Shown: piece after piece, positions 50,326 to 58,983 of the stretch
How the letters are laid out: each line of letters starts with the position of its first letter
How positions within the stretch are numbered: the stretch's first letter is position 1
Assembly (NCBI GenBank): GCA_018368345.1
Contig: JAGZEK010000007.1
Location: 62,001-126,000 of the forward strand
From: Collinsella sp.
Lineage (GTDB): Bacteria; Actinomycetota; Coriobacteriia; Coriobacteriales; Coriobacteriaceae
Direction of reading: 5' to 3'
Length of the DNA: 64,000 nucleotides
Translations under genes and position numbers: made by a program
The notes under the pieces: generated by a model
The model's input: the letters and a program-made list of their open reading frames with translations, nothing else
Database searches by the model: none
Told to the model about the DNA's origin: nothing

Positions 50326-50667
50326 TTACTCCTCGGCGCCCTCAGCGGCCTCAGCGGCAGCCTTAGCGGCCTCGGCCTCTTTGGCGAGCTGCTTCTTGGA
50401 CTTCTTGACGACGGTCTCGGTCTTCTCGCCCTCGTTGGCGGCCTTGACCAGAGCAGCGACAGCGTCGGTGAGCTGAGCGCCCTTGGACTGCCAGTCAGCG
50501 ATCTTCTCGAGGTCGAGGTTGATGGTCTTGGGGGCGGTCATCGGGTTGTAGCGGCCAACCTCCTCGATGATACGACCGTCACGCGGGGCGCGGGAATCGG
50601 CGACGACGACACGGTAGTACGGACGCTTCTTAGCGCCGTGACGAGCAAGGCGAATCTTGACTGCCAA
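50326..50667 (-). CDS. rpsP: 30S ribosomal protein S16
   Basis: 113 residues. A 16S rRNA-binding assembly protein. VKIRLARHGAKKRPYYRVVVADS and GRYNPMTAPKTINLDLEK are the family blocks. The last 35 residues are an Ala/Lys/Glu-rich tail (KKSKKQLAKEAEAAKAAA) that actinobacteria often carry. The start is TTG at 50667, with GGAGGAG 6 bases upstream; the frame further up lacks similarity. First gene of its operon. Confidence 0.95.
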   Translation of the reverse strand: MAVKIRLARHGAKKRPYYRVVVADSRAPRDGRIIEEVGRYNPMTAPKTINLDLEKIADWQSKGAQLTDAVAALVKAANEGEKTETVVKKSKKQLAKEAEAAKAAAEAAEGAEE

Positions 50668-50856
50668 AGGAAACTCCTCCAACCAAGCAGCTTTAGGCTG
50701 CAACTACAAACAAACAGTTGAACATAATACGCCATCGACGCGGGCAGGTGAAGTCCGTGAGACCAACTTCTTCGGTGTAGTCGAAGGCAAATCCATATCT
50801 TAGACAAGAATTCGCGATTTGCAAGCACATACACGCACCCCACATGAGCTGCGCGG

Positions 50857-50862
50857 TATACT
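50857..50862 (+). promoter_or_regulatory. dinB -10, leaderless transcript likely
   Basis: TATACT ends six bases before the dinB ATG, so transcription should begin at or next to the A of the start codon. There is no Shine-Dalgarno site. A -35 is not obvious at 17-18 bases. Between here and rpsP (50668-50850) I see nothing else clear. Confidence 0.55.
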
Positions 50863-50868
50863 CATGCC

Positions 50869-52122
50869 ATGAAAAGACGCGAACATACATACGGTTATGA
50901 AGATGCTGCGGGCGTCACGCCGCCGCCCTGGACGGGACCGGCGGTGGGCCTCATGGATCTCGACGCGTTTTTTGCGAGCGTGGAGATGCTCGATCATCCC
51001 GAGTGGCGCGGCAAGCCGCTCATCGTGGGTGGCGATGCCGATTCCCGCGGCGTTGTGTCCACCTGCTCATACGAGGCGCGTCGCTTTGGCGTGCACTCCG
51101 CCATGCCCTCGGCTGAGGCACAGCGCCTCTGTCCGCAGGCCATTTGGACGCATGGGCACTTTGATCGCTACCACGAGGTGAGCGCGCAGGTTATGGCGAT
51201 TCTCGCCGACGAGACCCCGCGCGTTGAGCGCGTATCCATCGACGAAGCCTTTATCGATATCACACCGGGTCGCTTTGCGCCCGAAGACCCGCTGCTGGTT
51301 GCGCGGCGCATCAGCGATCGCGTGGCGGCGCTGGGAGTGACCTGCTCCATTGGCGTGGGCTGCAACAAGACGGTTGCAAAGATCGCAAGCGAGCGGGACA
51401 AGCCGTTTGGGCTGACCATCGTGCGCCCCGGAACCGAACAGCGCTTTTTGGCCGCGCTGCCGGTATCTGCCATGAGCGGCATCGGACGCTCGGCCGAAGA
51501 GCGGCTGCGCCGCATGCGCATCTACACGCTTGGCGAGCTATCACGTGCACCGGAATCCACCTTGTCCTCTATTTTTGGTGTCAACGGCGAGCGCATGCGC
51601 CAGCGTGCGCTGGGACTCGAAATCTCCGAAGTCACAAGCCTCGATGAAGAGCGCGAGGTCAAGTCGGTCAGCAACGAGCGCACCTTTGCGAACGATTTAA
51701 CTGAGCGCGGGGACATCGAAGCGGCGATTGCGCTGTTGGGAGAGTCAGTGGGACGCCGCCTGCGCCGTCAGGGGCTTACGGGCGCCACGGTGACACTTAA
51801 GCTCAAGTATTCCTATGGCAGCGGTCGCTCAGCACAGCGTCGCCTGCCGCACCCCACCGACGACGAAAACATCTTTGTAGCGGTGGCGCTCGAGCTGCTC
51901 GATAACATCTGGCAGGAAGGCATGCATGTGCGCCTGGCGGGCATCGGCATGAGCGACTTTGACCATCAGGGCGGCATCCAGACCGACCTGTTCTGCGAAA
52001 TCGACGACCGCGGAGCCCAATCCAGCGACCGTCGCGACCTCTCGGTCGCCATCGACGCCGTCCGAGACAAGTTCGGCGACACCGCCCTATCCTTCGGCCG
52101 TCAATCCCGCTTCAACGATTAG
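50869..52122 (+). CDS. dinB: DNA polymerase IV (Y-family, translesion)
   Basis: 417 residues. An error-prone polymerase that copies past damaged bases. The catalytic palm has LMDLDAFFASVEMLDHPEWRG (first Asp) and VERVSIDEAFIDIT (second Asp-Glu); the steric-gate region precedes ASVE. The thumb has the helix-hairpin-helix MSGIGRSAEERL, and the little-finger domain follows. There is no C-terminal beta-clamp pentapeptide that I can name with confidence. The ATG at 50869 is probably the first base of the mRNA. Transcribed opposite to its neighbours. No LexA box was recognised. Confidence 0.95.
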   Translation: MKRREHTYGYEDAAGVTPPPWTGPAVGLMDLDAFFASVEMLDHPEWRGKPLIVGGDADSRGVVSTCSYEARRFGVHSAMPSAEAQRLCPQAIWTHGHFDRYHEVSAQVMAILADETPRVERVSIDEAFIDITPGRFAPEDPLLVARRISDRVAALGVTCSIGVGCNKTVAKIASERDKPFGLTIVRPGTEQRFLAALPVSAMSGIGRSAEERLRRMRIYTLGELSRAPESTLSSIFGVNGERMRQRALGLEISEVTSLDEEREVKSVSNERTFANDLTERGDIEAAIALLGESVGRRLRRQGLTGATVTLKLKYSYGSGRSAQRRLPHPTDDENIFVAVALELLDNIWQEGMHVRLAGIGMSDFDHQGGIQTDLFCEIDDRGAQSSDRRDLSVAIDAVRDKFGDTALSFGRQSRFND

Positions 52123-52130
52123 TCCCTTAG

Positions 52131-52174
52131 GCAAAAAGAAAGCCGGGCAGCTGCGAATGATGCAGCTGCCCGGC
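52131..52174 (-). terminator. Terminator of the obgE-rsfS gene group
   Basis: GCCGGGCAGCTGC pairs perfectly with GCAGCTGCCCGGC, loop of 7; TTTCTTTTT follows on the minus strand. It may also stop dinB transcripts from the other side. Confidence 0.85.
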
Positions 52175-52197
52175 GAACGGTAAAGGTTAGCTAAAAA

Positions 52198-52217
52198 GCC
52201 CGTCTCAAATGAACTAC
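52198..52217 (-). repeat. REP-like unit after rsfS
   Basis: Reads GTAGTTCATTTGAGACGGGC on the minus strand, starting on the last base of the rsfS stop. It is related to the two units at 44190-44237, and both loci also share GGTTAGCTAAAA nearby. Confidence 0.6.
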
Positions 52218-52672
52218 TAAAGGAGGTCAAGGGGAAGCTGGGGAGCGTCGCCCCAGAGCTTCTCGAGACGGTAGAACTCGCGGGCCTCAGGGGTGAAGAC
52301 GTGGACGACAACCGAACCGTAGTCCATGAGCATCCAGGTCTTCTGCTCGCGGCCCTCGATGGAAAACGGGTGCTCGCCGCAAGCCTCGGCGACCTTCTCC
52401 TCAATCTCGTCAACGATCGAATCAACCTGGCGGTTGTTGGTGCCGGTAGCAAGGACAAAGTAGTCGCACACATCGGAAAGCTCGGTCAGGTCGAGTACCT
52501 GAACGTCCTCGCCTTTCTTGTCGTAGGCGGCCTGCGCGGCGGCGCGGGCGACATCCTCGGCGGCGACACCGCTCGCGGACAGCGAGGCGGCAGTGCGGTC
52601 GGACGTGGCAACGAAGCTCTTGTGCTCCACACCTTCAAGAATCTGCTCGTCGGTCATGGTCTCGTCGGCCAT
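52217..52672 (-). CDS. rsfS: Ribosomal silencing factor RsfS
   Basis: 151 residues. It binds L14 and keeps the subunits apart under starvation. The core DVQVLDLTELSDVCDYFVLATGTNNRQV and WMLMDYGSVVVHVFTPEAREFYRLEKLWGDA identify it (quoted here by the blocks LDLTELSDVCDYFVLATG and VVVHVFTPEAREFYRLE). It has an N-terminal extension of about 45 residues. Start ATG at 52672. Confidence 0.95.
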   Translation of the reverse strand: MADETMTDEQILEGVEHKSFVATSDRTAASLSASGVAAEDVARAAAQAAYDKKGEDVQVLDLTELSDVCDYFVLATGTNNRQVDSIVDEIEEKVAEACGEHPFSIEGREQKTWMLMDYGSVVVHVFTPEAREFYRLEKLWGDAPQLPLDLL

Positions 52673-52700
52673 GGAATACCTCTTTCTAGACGCACCCGAG

Positions 52701-53309
52701 CTAGCGCAGCTGGGCGTAATGGTTGTAAATCGTAATAGCCGTGGGATAAAGATAACGCCCGGTCTGGATCACATAGACCAGACCCTGCGCAAAACAGGAG
52801 AAGAACAACTCGTCGAGCGAGGACTTCCCCACCATCTTGCGCAGCGCATGGGCATAATCGCCGTGACGGTTGGGTTCGATGGCATCGGCCACAAAGACCA
52901 CCATATCGAGCGGCGTCATGTCGCAAGCGCCCACGGTGTGACGGTCGACAGCCTGAAAGACCGCCGGCGACAGCTCGGGAAAAAGCTGCGGAAGCTCATA
53001 GGCGGCAACCGGGCCATGCAAAAGTGGCGTCGCGGCAGACGGAGAGCCGGCAATCTTAATGCCATAATGCAGAGCGCGCGTGACCAGCTCGTCGTCGGAG
53101 AGCACCTTATCCCAGTCATGGATCAGGCCGGCGGCAGCGGCATCAAAGCGGTTGACACCGTACACCTCGGCTAGGTGCAACGCAGTCTCGGCAACCCCGA
53201 GCGAATGCACGTAGCGCTTACGCTTATCCTTCATGCGCACATCGAGCAACTCGTGGATGCGCGTCAAGAGCGCGCGCTCGTCGCCCTCAAACTGATCTTC
53301 TACCGACAA
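52701..53309 (-). CDS. yqeK: HD-domain hydrolase YqeK
   Basis: 202 residues. Family members hydrolyse diadenosine tetraphosphate. The HD pattern is complete: His in YVHSLGVAETA, HD in AGLIHDWDKVL, His in LLHGPVAAYEL and Asp-His in AVDRHTVG. Lies between nadD and rsfS, the standard order. The start is TTG at 53309 with GGGGGAG upstream. Confidence 0.93.
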   Translation of the reverse strand: MSVEDQFEGDERALLTRIHELLDVRMKDKRKRYVHSLGVAETALHLAEVYGVNRFDAAAAGLIHDWDKVLSDDELVTRALHYGIKIAGSPSAATPLLHGPVAAYELPQLFPELSPAVFQAVDRHTVGACDMTPLDMVVFVADAIEPNRHGDYAHALRKMVGKSSLDELFFSCFAQGLVYVIQTGRYLYPTAITIYNHYAQLR

Positions 53310-53321
53310 CGTTCTCCCCCA

Positions 53322-53999
53322 TCAATCAAAATCGTCTTGCCCAAGATCGGCATACAGGCCGCGTTTACGGATATAGCCGAGCACGGACTCGCTCGTAAGA
53401 TAGCGCACGCTCATGCCGCGAGCAACCCGCTTGCGAATGTTGGTCGAGCTAATCGCCAGCGCCGGAATCTGGATATACCGCACGTCAAACGGCAGGCCCG
53501 ACTCTTTGATTCGCGCGCGAGCAGTATCGATGTCAAAGCCGGGACGCGTCGCAGCGATAAAGGTTGCCAGTTCGGCAATCTCATCTGCATTGTGCCAGGT
53601 CACAATATCGATGATCGCATCGGCACCCGTAATAAAGTAAAGCTTCACCTGTGGCGGGTAAAACTCGCGAAGGGCACGCAGCGTATCGGCAGTGTAGGTG
53701 ACACCGGCACGATCGATCTCGAAGCGGCTTGCCAAAAAAGCCGGGTTCGCGGCGGTCGCGAGGACCGTCATGGCATAACGGTCCTCAGCAGGCGTCACCG
53801 GTTTGTCGAGTTTAAAGGCAGGAGAGCCGGCCGGCATAAAAAGCACAGCGTCCAAGTCGAGTGACTCGCGAGCCTGCTCGGCAGTAACCAAGTGCCCGTA
53901 ATGAATCGGGTCAAAGGTGCCGCCCATAATGCCGAGCCTAAACTCCCGCCCATCCTTGATGGGCAGTTCAGGCAATCCGATTCCACCGCGCAGCGACAT
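53322..53999 (-). CDS. nadD: Nicotinate-nucleotide adenylyltransferase
   Basis: 225 residues. It makes deamido-NAD from nicotinate mononucleotide. The nucleotidyl-transferase motif is MGGTFDPIHYGHLVTAE, and the C-terminal signature is LAISSTNIRKRV. A 20-residue N-terminal extension precedes RLGIMGGTF. Three bases after obgE. The start is ATG at 53999. Confidence 0.95.
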   Translation of the reverse strand: MSLRGGIGLPELPIKDGREFRLGIMGGTFDPIHYGHLVTAEQARESLDLDAVLFMPAGSPAFKLDKPVTPAEDRYAMTVLATAANPAFLASRFEIDRAGVTYTADTLRALREFYPPQVKLYFITGADAIIDIVTWHNADEIAELATFIAATRPGFDIDTARARIKESGLPFDVRYIQIPALAISSTNIRKRVARGMSVRYLTSESVLGYIRKRGLYADLGQDDFD

Positions 54000-54002
54000 G
54001 GC

Positions 54003-55469
54003 TTACTCGCCCTCCGGGGTCTCAACAACGTCGACTTCGGTAGTGCCTTCGGAGCCCTCGGTGGCATCAGCCACGTCCGCACCCTCGGCCGCTACGTCAA
54101 TAACCTCAACGTCTGCATCCTCGAGCTCGTCCTCAAACTCCGAGAAGTCCTCGGCGCCCTCAAAGTCAAAGGCGCGCTGGCAAATGCGAACCTCGTCGCC
54201 GGCACGGCAGCCGGCCTTTTCGAGCGCATCGTCAACACCCATGCGGGAAAACTTATGCTGCAGGTAGATGACGGCTTCCTCGTTTTCCCAGTCGGTCTGG
54301 ATAACCATGCGCTCGATAGCGCGGCCGACCACGCGGAAGGCGCCGGGCTCTTCCTGGACGATACGGAAACGCTTCTCGCGTTGCAGGCGGCGACGCTCCC
54401 ACTCATCATCGCGAAGATCGACAGGCTCATCAGAGACCGCCAGCTCGGCGCGAAGCTTAGCCACCTGCTCGCCCACGGCAAGCATCAGCGTGTTGAGACC
54501 GGCACCCGTCACAGCGGACACGGCAAAGAACATATGGCCATCGTCGAGCGCCGCACGCTTAAGGTCGGCGATCTTATCTGCCGTACCCGGCGCATCGCAC
54601 TTGTTGGCGACAACGATCTGCGGGCGCTCCGAAAGCTCAGCGCCATACTGCTCGAGCTCACGATTGATGATGCGATAGTCCTCAACCGGATCGCGATCCT
54701 CAAATCCGCCCGTCATATCGACAACGTGCATAATCAAAGCAGTGCGCTCAATATGGCGCAGGAACTGATGGCCCAGGCCACGGCCCTCGCTCGCGCCCTC
54801 GATAAGACCCGGGACATCGGCGACGACATAGGAGTACTCGCCGGCTCGCACCATACCCAGATTAGGCACAAGCGTGGTGAAGGGGTAGTCGGCGATCTTG
54901 GGACGGGCAGCGCTCATGCGCGCGATGAGCGAGGACTTGCCCACCGAGGGAAAGCCCACAAGTGCGGCATCGGCCATAAGCTTCATCTCGAGCTCAATCC
55001 AATGCTCCTCGGCAGGCTCGCCCAGCTGGGCAAACGCAGGCGCGCGGCGCACCGACGTCACAAAGTGGGTGTTGCCCAGACCGCCGGCACCACCGGGCGC
55101 CACGACAACGCGCTCACCGTCGTGCACCAGGTCGGCGATCTCGAACATCGGGGTCTGCGTCTCGGGATCGAGCTCGCGAACTACGGTGCCCATGGGGACC
55201 TTGAGAATCAGGTCCTCGCCGCTCTTACCATTGCGACGAGCGCCCTGGCCATGCGTTCCGCGCTCAGCACGAAAGTGATGCTTAAAGCGGTAGTCGATCA
55301 GCGAGGAAAGCTGAGCGTCGGCCTGAATGACGACGTTGCCGCCACGACCGCCGTCGCCGCCATCGGGGCCGCCCTTGGGAACAAATGCCTCGCGCCTAAA
55401 CGACATGCATCCGGCTCCGCCGTCGCCGCCGCAAACGTTAATTCGGCTGATATCGGTGAACTGTGACAA
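54003..55469 (-). CDS. obgE: GTPase Obg (CgtA)
   Basis: 488 residues. A ribosome-associated GTPase. The Gly-rich Obg fold starts INVCGGDGGAGCMSFRRE; the G domain has FPSVGKSSL, DVPGLIEGA and NKCD. A C-terminal OCT domain (RFRIVQEEPGAFRVVGRAIER) is present, as in actinobacteria and Firmicutes, followed by a strongly acidic tail of about 55 residues. The start is TTG at 55469 with GGAGG 8 bases upstream. Confidence 0.96.
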   Translation of the reverse strand: MSQFTDISRINVCGGDGGAGCMSFRREAFVPKGGPDGGDGGRGGNVVIQADAQLSSLIDYRFKHHFRAERGTHGQGARRNGKSGEDLILKVPMGTVVRELDPETQTPMFEIADLVHDGERVVVAPGGAGGLGNTHFVTSVRRAPAFAQLGEPAEEHWIELEMKLMADAALVGFPSVGKSSLIARMSAARPKIADYPFTTLVPNLGMVRAGEYSYVVADVPGLIEGASEGRGLGHQFLRHIERTALIMHVVDMTGGFEDRDPVEDYRIINRELEQYGAELSERPQIVVANKCDAPGTADKIADLKRAALDDGHMFFAVSAVTGAGLNTLMLAVGEQVAKLRAELAVSDEPVDLRDDEWERRRLQREKRFRIVQEEPGAFRVVGRAIERMVIQTDWENEEAVIYLQHKFSRMGVDDALEKAGCRAGDEVRICQRAFDFEGAEDFSEFEDELEDADVEVIDVAAEGADVADATEGSEGTTEVDVVETPEGE

Positions 55470-55484
55470 CAGAATCGCCTCCTA

Positions 55485-55529
55485 CAAAAAAGAGGGAGAC
55501 CCTTGAATCCTAAAACTCAAGTGCCTCCC
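55485..55529 (-). terminator. Terminator of rplU-rpmA
   Basis: GGGAGGCACTTGA pairs with TCAAGGGTCTCCC (two mismatches), then TCTTTTTT on the minus strand. It lies between rpmA and obgE and may be only partly effective. Confidence 0.7.
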
Positions 55530-55554
55530 ACATATGTGCTCTATGAAGGGTGAA

Positions 55555-55812
55555 TTACGCGTTCGCGAGCGGGCGTACGCTGACCCTGTGCTTGATACCC
55601 TTGTGGAACTCAACGGTACCGTCGACCAGCGCGAACAGCGTGTCGTCCTTGCCACGGCCAACGTTCTCACCCGGGTGGATGTGCGTGCCGTGCTGACGGA
55701 CGAGAATCGTGCCCGTGGTTACCGTCTGGCCGGCATAGCGCTTCGTGCCAAGGCGCTGACCGCGGGAGTCACGGCCATTACGGGAGGAACCGAGTCCTTT
55801 TTTGTGTGCCAT
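55555..55812 (-). CDS. rpmA: 50S ribosomal protein L27
   Basis: 85 residues. Its N-terminus reaches the peptidyl-transferase centre. It begins AHKKGLGSSRNGRDSRGQ, without the cleaved extension found in Firmicutes, and agrees with the absence of a prp protease gene between rplU and rpmA. Start ATG at 55812. Confidence 0.97.
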   Translation of the reverse strand: MAHKKGLGSSRNGRDSRGQRLGTKRYAGQTVTTGTILVRQHGTHIHPGENVGRGKDDTLFALVDGTVEFHKGIKHRVSVRPLANA

Positions 55813-55845
55813 TGTGTATACCTACTCTTTCGTTACGAGTGTAAT

Positions 55846-56220
55846 CTACTCGGCGACGGGAGCCTCGGCAACAGCCTCAGCCTCTGCCTTGACAGCCTTC
55901 TTGGCGCGGGAGGTAGCCTGAACCTTCACGATCTTCAGCTTGGTGAGCTGCTGACGGTGACCCTTCAGACGACGATAGCGCTTGCGCTTGTGGAACTTGA
56001 AGACCAGCTGCTTCTCGCCCTTGAACTGCTCAACGATCTGAGCGGTAACCTTGGCCTTGGCCAGCTTGTCGGGATCGGTGACGATCTTCTTACCATCGTT
56101 GAGGAAGATAACCGGCAGGGTGATCTTGTCGCCCTCATTGCCCTCGATCTTCTCGACGGTGATGACATCGTCGGTGGCGACCTTGTACTGCTTGCCGCCC
56201 GTGTTAACGATTGCGTACAT
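55846..56220 (-). CDS. rplU: 50S ribosomal protein L21
   Basis: 124 residues. A 23S rRNA-binding protein. The sequence begins MYAIVNTGGKQYKVATDD, has FKFHKRKRYRRLKGHRQQ as the rRNA-binding block, and ends in an Ala/Glu/Val-rich tail. The start ATG at 56220 has AAGGG upstream; the codon at 56241 lies before that site. Confidence 0.96.
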   Translation of the reverse strand: MYAIVNTGGKQYKVATDDVITVEKIEGNEGDKITLPVIFLNDGKKIVTDPDKLAKAKVTAQIVEQFKGEKQLVFKFHKRKRYRRLKGHRQQLTKLKIVKVQATSRAKKAVKAEAEAVAEAPVAE

Positions 56221-56287
56221 GTTTACTTGCCCTTCATGCATCAGTTAGTGCAACAGCCGAATATAGTAGCAGGCGATAATACCCCCG

Positions 56288-57100
56288 TCAACGAGTATGT
56301 GGAGCAAATCCACAAGTTCGCACAGGTATGGGGCTGACGAGTCGGCCCTCGTCGTCCTCGCATGCTTGATTCTGACGCTCGACATCGTAGGAGCAGATGG
56401 TCACGAGGTCTTGCATACCGGTGGAAACAATAGGTGCATCGACGCCCGGGGTCAAGCCCTGCAACAAAACATCAGCTGCGGAAAGCAAAATTTCCGGACG
56501 CATGGACCCCTCGTTATCGGCATGGGTGTCGAGCATGAGCACCAGGTGGTCCGGACGCTCCCCCGCCTTAAGCTCATAGCCCACGAGCGTATGATCCAAG
56601 TCCAGGCGTTTGCTCTTTTTGCCGCGTGCGTAGTCGATGCCATGGCCCGCGCGCAGCGTATCGATTGCGCGACGCACCTCGTCGGCGGACGCCGGCGCCT
56701 CGGGATTCAGATGCAGTTCGATGCGGTACGACAGACGCGTGAGTTGCGCCGTCAGCGCCGGCGTGCGCACGTCAATGTAGGCGGCCTCGATGGGGGCCAG
56801 ATCGGCCGGAGATGCCGCCGCCAAGCGCTCAAATGCCTCGTCAAGCGCGACGAACTCGGTCATAAACAGGTCATACCACTCGCAAGTCGACGACGTTCCT
56901 ACCGGCAGCGCCGACGAAAAGCCCACGCGCATGTGCGGAGAAAAGCCCTGCGTCACGGCATAGGGCAGCCCCGCGCGACGCACGATGCGCTCAATGGTAT
57001 GAATCACTTCGAGATGGCCCAGGTACTTAAGACGGTCGCGCTTGCCATAGCGAACGCGAAGCCTAAAGAGCGTGGGGTTGTCGGTCAGGCGCTCACTCAT
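56288..57100 (-). CDS. DUF2344 (TIGR03936-like) radical SAM partner protein
   Basis: 270 residues. A family nearly always found next to a large radical SAM protein and before rplU-rpmA; its function is not known. RLRVRYGKRDRLKYLGHLE and GFSPHMRVGFSSALPVGTSS are the conserved blocks. Its start overlaps the stop of the radical SAM gene by four bases (ATGA), so both are made together and may act as one system, possibly tRNA or rRNA modification (inference). Confidence 0.85.
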   Translation of the reverse strand: MSERLTDNPTLFRLRVRYGKRDRLKYLGHLEVIHTIERIVRRAGLPYAVTQGFSPHMRVGFSSALPVGTSSTCEWYDLFMTEFVALDEAFERLAAASPADLAPIEAAYIDVRTPALTAQLTRLSYRIELHLNPEAPASADEVRRAIDTLRAGHGIDYARGKKSKRLDLDHTLVGYELKAGERPDHLVLMLDTHADNEGSMRPEILLSAADVLLQGLTPGVDAPIVSTGMQDLVTICSYDVERQNQACEDDEGRLVSPIPVRTCGFAPHTR

Positions 57101-58974
57101 GCGCGATCACCCACCAATACGTTCTTGGCATGGAGCGTGGGGCAGATTCCGCAGCCGGTGCACGACGTGCGGGTGCAGTCGGGGGTCGTGACGCCCTCCA
57201 ACGAGCGGCGGTATTCGCGCTCGAGGAAGCCGCGCGAGCAGCCGGGGCTCACGTGCTCCCAGGGCAGGCGCCAGTCCAGTTCGTAGGGCAGGTGCACGAG
57301 CTCGTTGAGATCGATGCCGTTTTTGGCCGCAGCCGACTTCCAGTTGTCGAGCGAAAAATGCTCCACCCAGGCGTCAAAACGCGAGCCCGCACGCCAGGCG
57401 TCGATGATGACCGGCGTCATGTCGCGACCGGCGCGGGACAGTGCGGCCTCGACGAGCGAGGTCTCGGCATCGTGGTAGTGCACGCGTACGGCGCGGTTAC
57501 GCACGCTCGTGATGAGCAGCTTTTGGCGACGCTTGACGTCGTCGTAATCGAGCTGCGGGCACCATTGGAACGGCGTGGCGGCCTTGGGGATAAACACCGA
57601 CACCGAGATGGATACCGAGATGGAGCCGCGGCGCGCCTTGGGAACCACGGAGCGGCCAAGCTCGAGCACGTGGTCGGCTAGGTTGGCGATAGCCACGATA
57701 TCCTCGTCGCGCTCGCCGGGAAGGCCCATCATGAAGTAGAGCTTCATGCGGTTCCAGCCCGCCTCGAAGGCCGCCTTGGCCGCACGGTCCAAGTCCTCCT
57801 CGGTCACGTTCTTGTTGATGATGTCGCGCATGCGCTGACTGCCGGCCTCGGGGGCAAACGTCAGGCCGCCCTTCTTTTCGCCGGCGACCGACTCGGCCAT
57901 ATCCACGCCAAACGAATCCAGGCGCTGCGAGGGTATGGACACGCGAATGCCCGTATCTTCCAGACGGCGGTTAAGGCGACCGAGCACATCGCGGATGCAG
58001 GAGTGGTCGGTGGTCGAAAGCGAGGTGAGCGACACCTCGTCATAGCCGGTCTTTTCCAGGCCCTGGATCACCGAGGACACGATCTGGTCGGCCGAGCGCT
58101 CCCGCACCGGACGATAGGTCATGCCAGCCTGGCAAAAACGGCAGCCGCGGGCACAGCCGCGCAGAATCTCGATAGACAGGCGGTCGTGAACGAGCTGAGC
58201 GTAGGGCACGCACGACTGTGACAACGGATTGGTAGCGCCAAAGTCCTCAACGACGCGCTTGTAGACCACCGGCGGGACGTCTTTGCCCTCACGCGGCACG
58301 GTATAGCCGTGCGGAGAGCAAGGCTCGTCATGGCGCACCTCGTAGAGCGACGGTACATAGGTGCCACCGACCGTCGCGAGTTGCTCGACAATCTGGGCAC
58401 GCGAGGCGCCCTCATCGCGTAGGCGACGATGCAGCTGACAAATCTCGAGCAGCGACTCCTCACCCTCGCCAATCAGGATGGCATCGAAGAAGGCCGCATA
58501 CGGCTCGGGGTTATAGACCGAGGGACCACCGGCAATGATGATGGGATCGTCCTCGGTACGGTCGGCGGCGAGCAGCGGAATGCCGGCGAGGTCGAGTGCC
58601 TCGAGAAAGTTTGTCACGGCCATCTCGTGCGGCACGTGCATGCCGACGATATCGAACGAGGCCACGGGCGCTGCACCCTCGAGCGACAGCAGCGGAATCC
58701 CCGCCTCGCGCATGGCATCGCCCATATCGGGCCACGGCACGTAGCCGCGCTCGCAGGAAATGCCCTCGGCCTGATTGAGGATGTTGTACAGGATGGCAAT
58801 ACCCTGGTTGGGCAGGCCAACCTCGTACACATCCGGGTAAATCATGCAGCAACGATAGTCGGCATCGGCCTTGGAGAGCGTGCCCCACTCATGGTCGATA
58901 TAGCGGCTCGGCTTCTCGACCTTTGCGAGCAGGGGCTCAATCAAATGAAAACAGTCTTGGTACACAGCGCGCAA
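57097..58974 (-). CDS. B12-binding-like radical SAM protein (TIGR03960-like)
   Basis: 625 residues. An N-terminal B12-binding-like domain (CCMIYPDVYEVGLPNQGIAI) is followed by a radical SAM core with the cluster motif CxxxCxxC in RGCARGCRFCQAGMTYRP. The C-terminal end carries a further Cys-rich stretch, CTRTSCTGCGICP, that could bind another cluster. The reaction is unknown. The start is TTG at 58974, or GTG at 58965; the DUF697-like gene stops at 58984. Conserved linkage to rplU-rpmA-obgE suggests a role tied to the ribosome. Confidence 0.88.
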   Translation of the reverse strand: MRAVYQDCFHLIEPLLAKVEKPSRYIDHEWGTLSKADADYRCCMIYPDVYEVGLPNQGIAILYNILNQAEGISCERGYVPWPDMGDAMREAGIPLLSLEGAAPVASFDIVGMHVPHEMAVTNFLEALDLAGIPLLAADRTEDDPIIIAGGPSVYNPEPYAAFFDAILIGEGEESLLEICQLHRRLRDEGASRAQIVEQLATVGGTYVPSLYEVRHDEPCSPHGYTVPREGKDVPPVVYKRVVEDFGATNPLSQSCVPYAQLVHDRLSIEILRGCARGCRFCQAGMTYRPVRERSADQIVSSVIQGLEKTGYDEVSLTSLSTTDHSCIRDVLGRLNRRLEDTGIRVSIPSQRLDSFGVDMAESVAGEKKGGLTFAPEAGSQRMRDIINKNVTEEDLDRAAKAAFEAGWNRMKLYFMMGLPGERDEDIVAIANLADHVLELGRSVVPKARRGSISVSISVSVFIPKAATPFQWCPQLDYDDVKRRQKLLITSVRNRAVRVHYHDAETSLVEAALSRAGRDMTPVIIDAWRAGSRFDAWVEHFSLDNWKSAAAKNGIDLNELVHLPYELDWRLPWEHVSPGCSRGFLEREYRRSLEGVTTPDCTRTSCTGCGICPTLHAKNVLVGDRA

Positions 58975-58983
58975 AAGAAACCC

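Noticed and set aside
50850..50900. LexA box at dinB
   Set aside because: CGAAC occurs at the start of the coding region, but the partner GTTCG half is missing.
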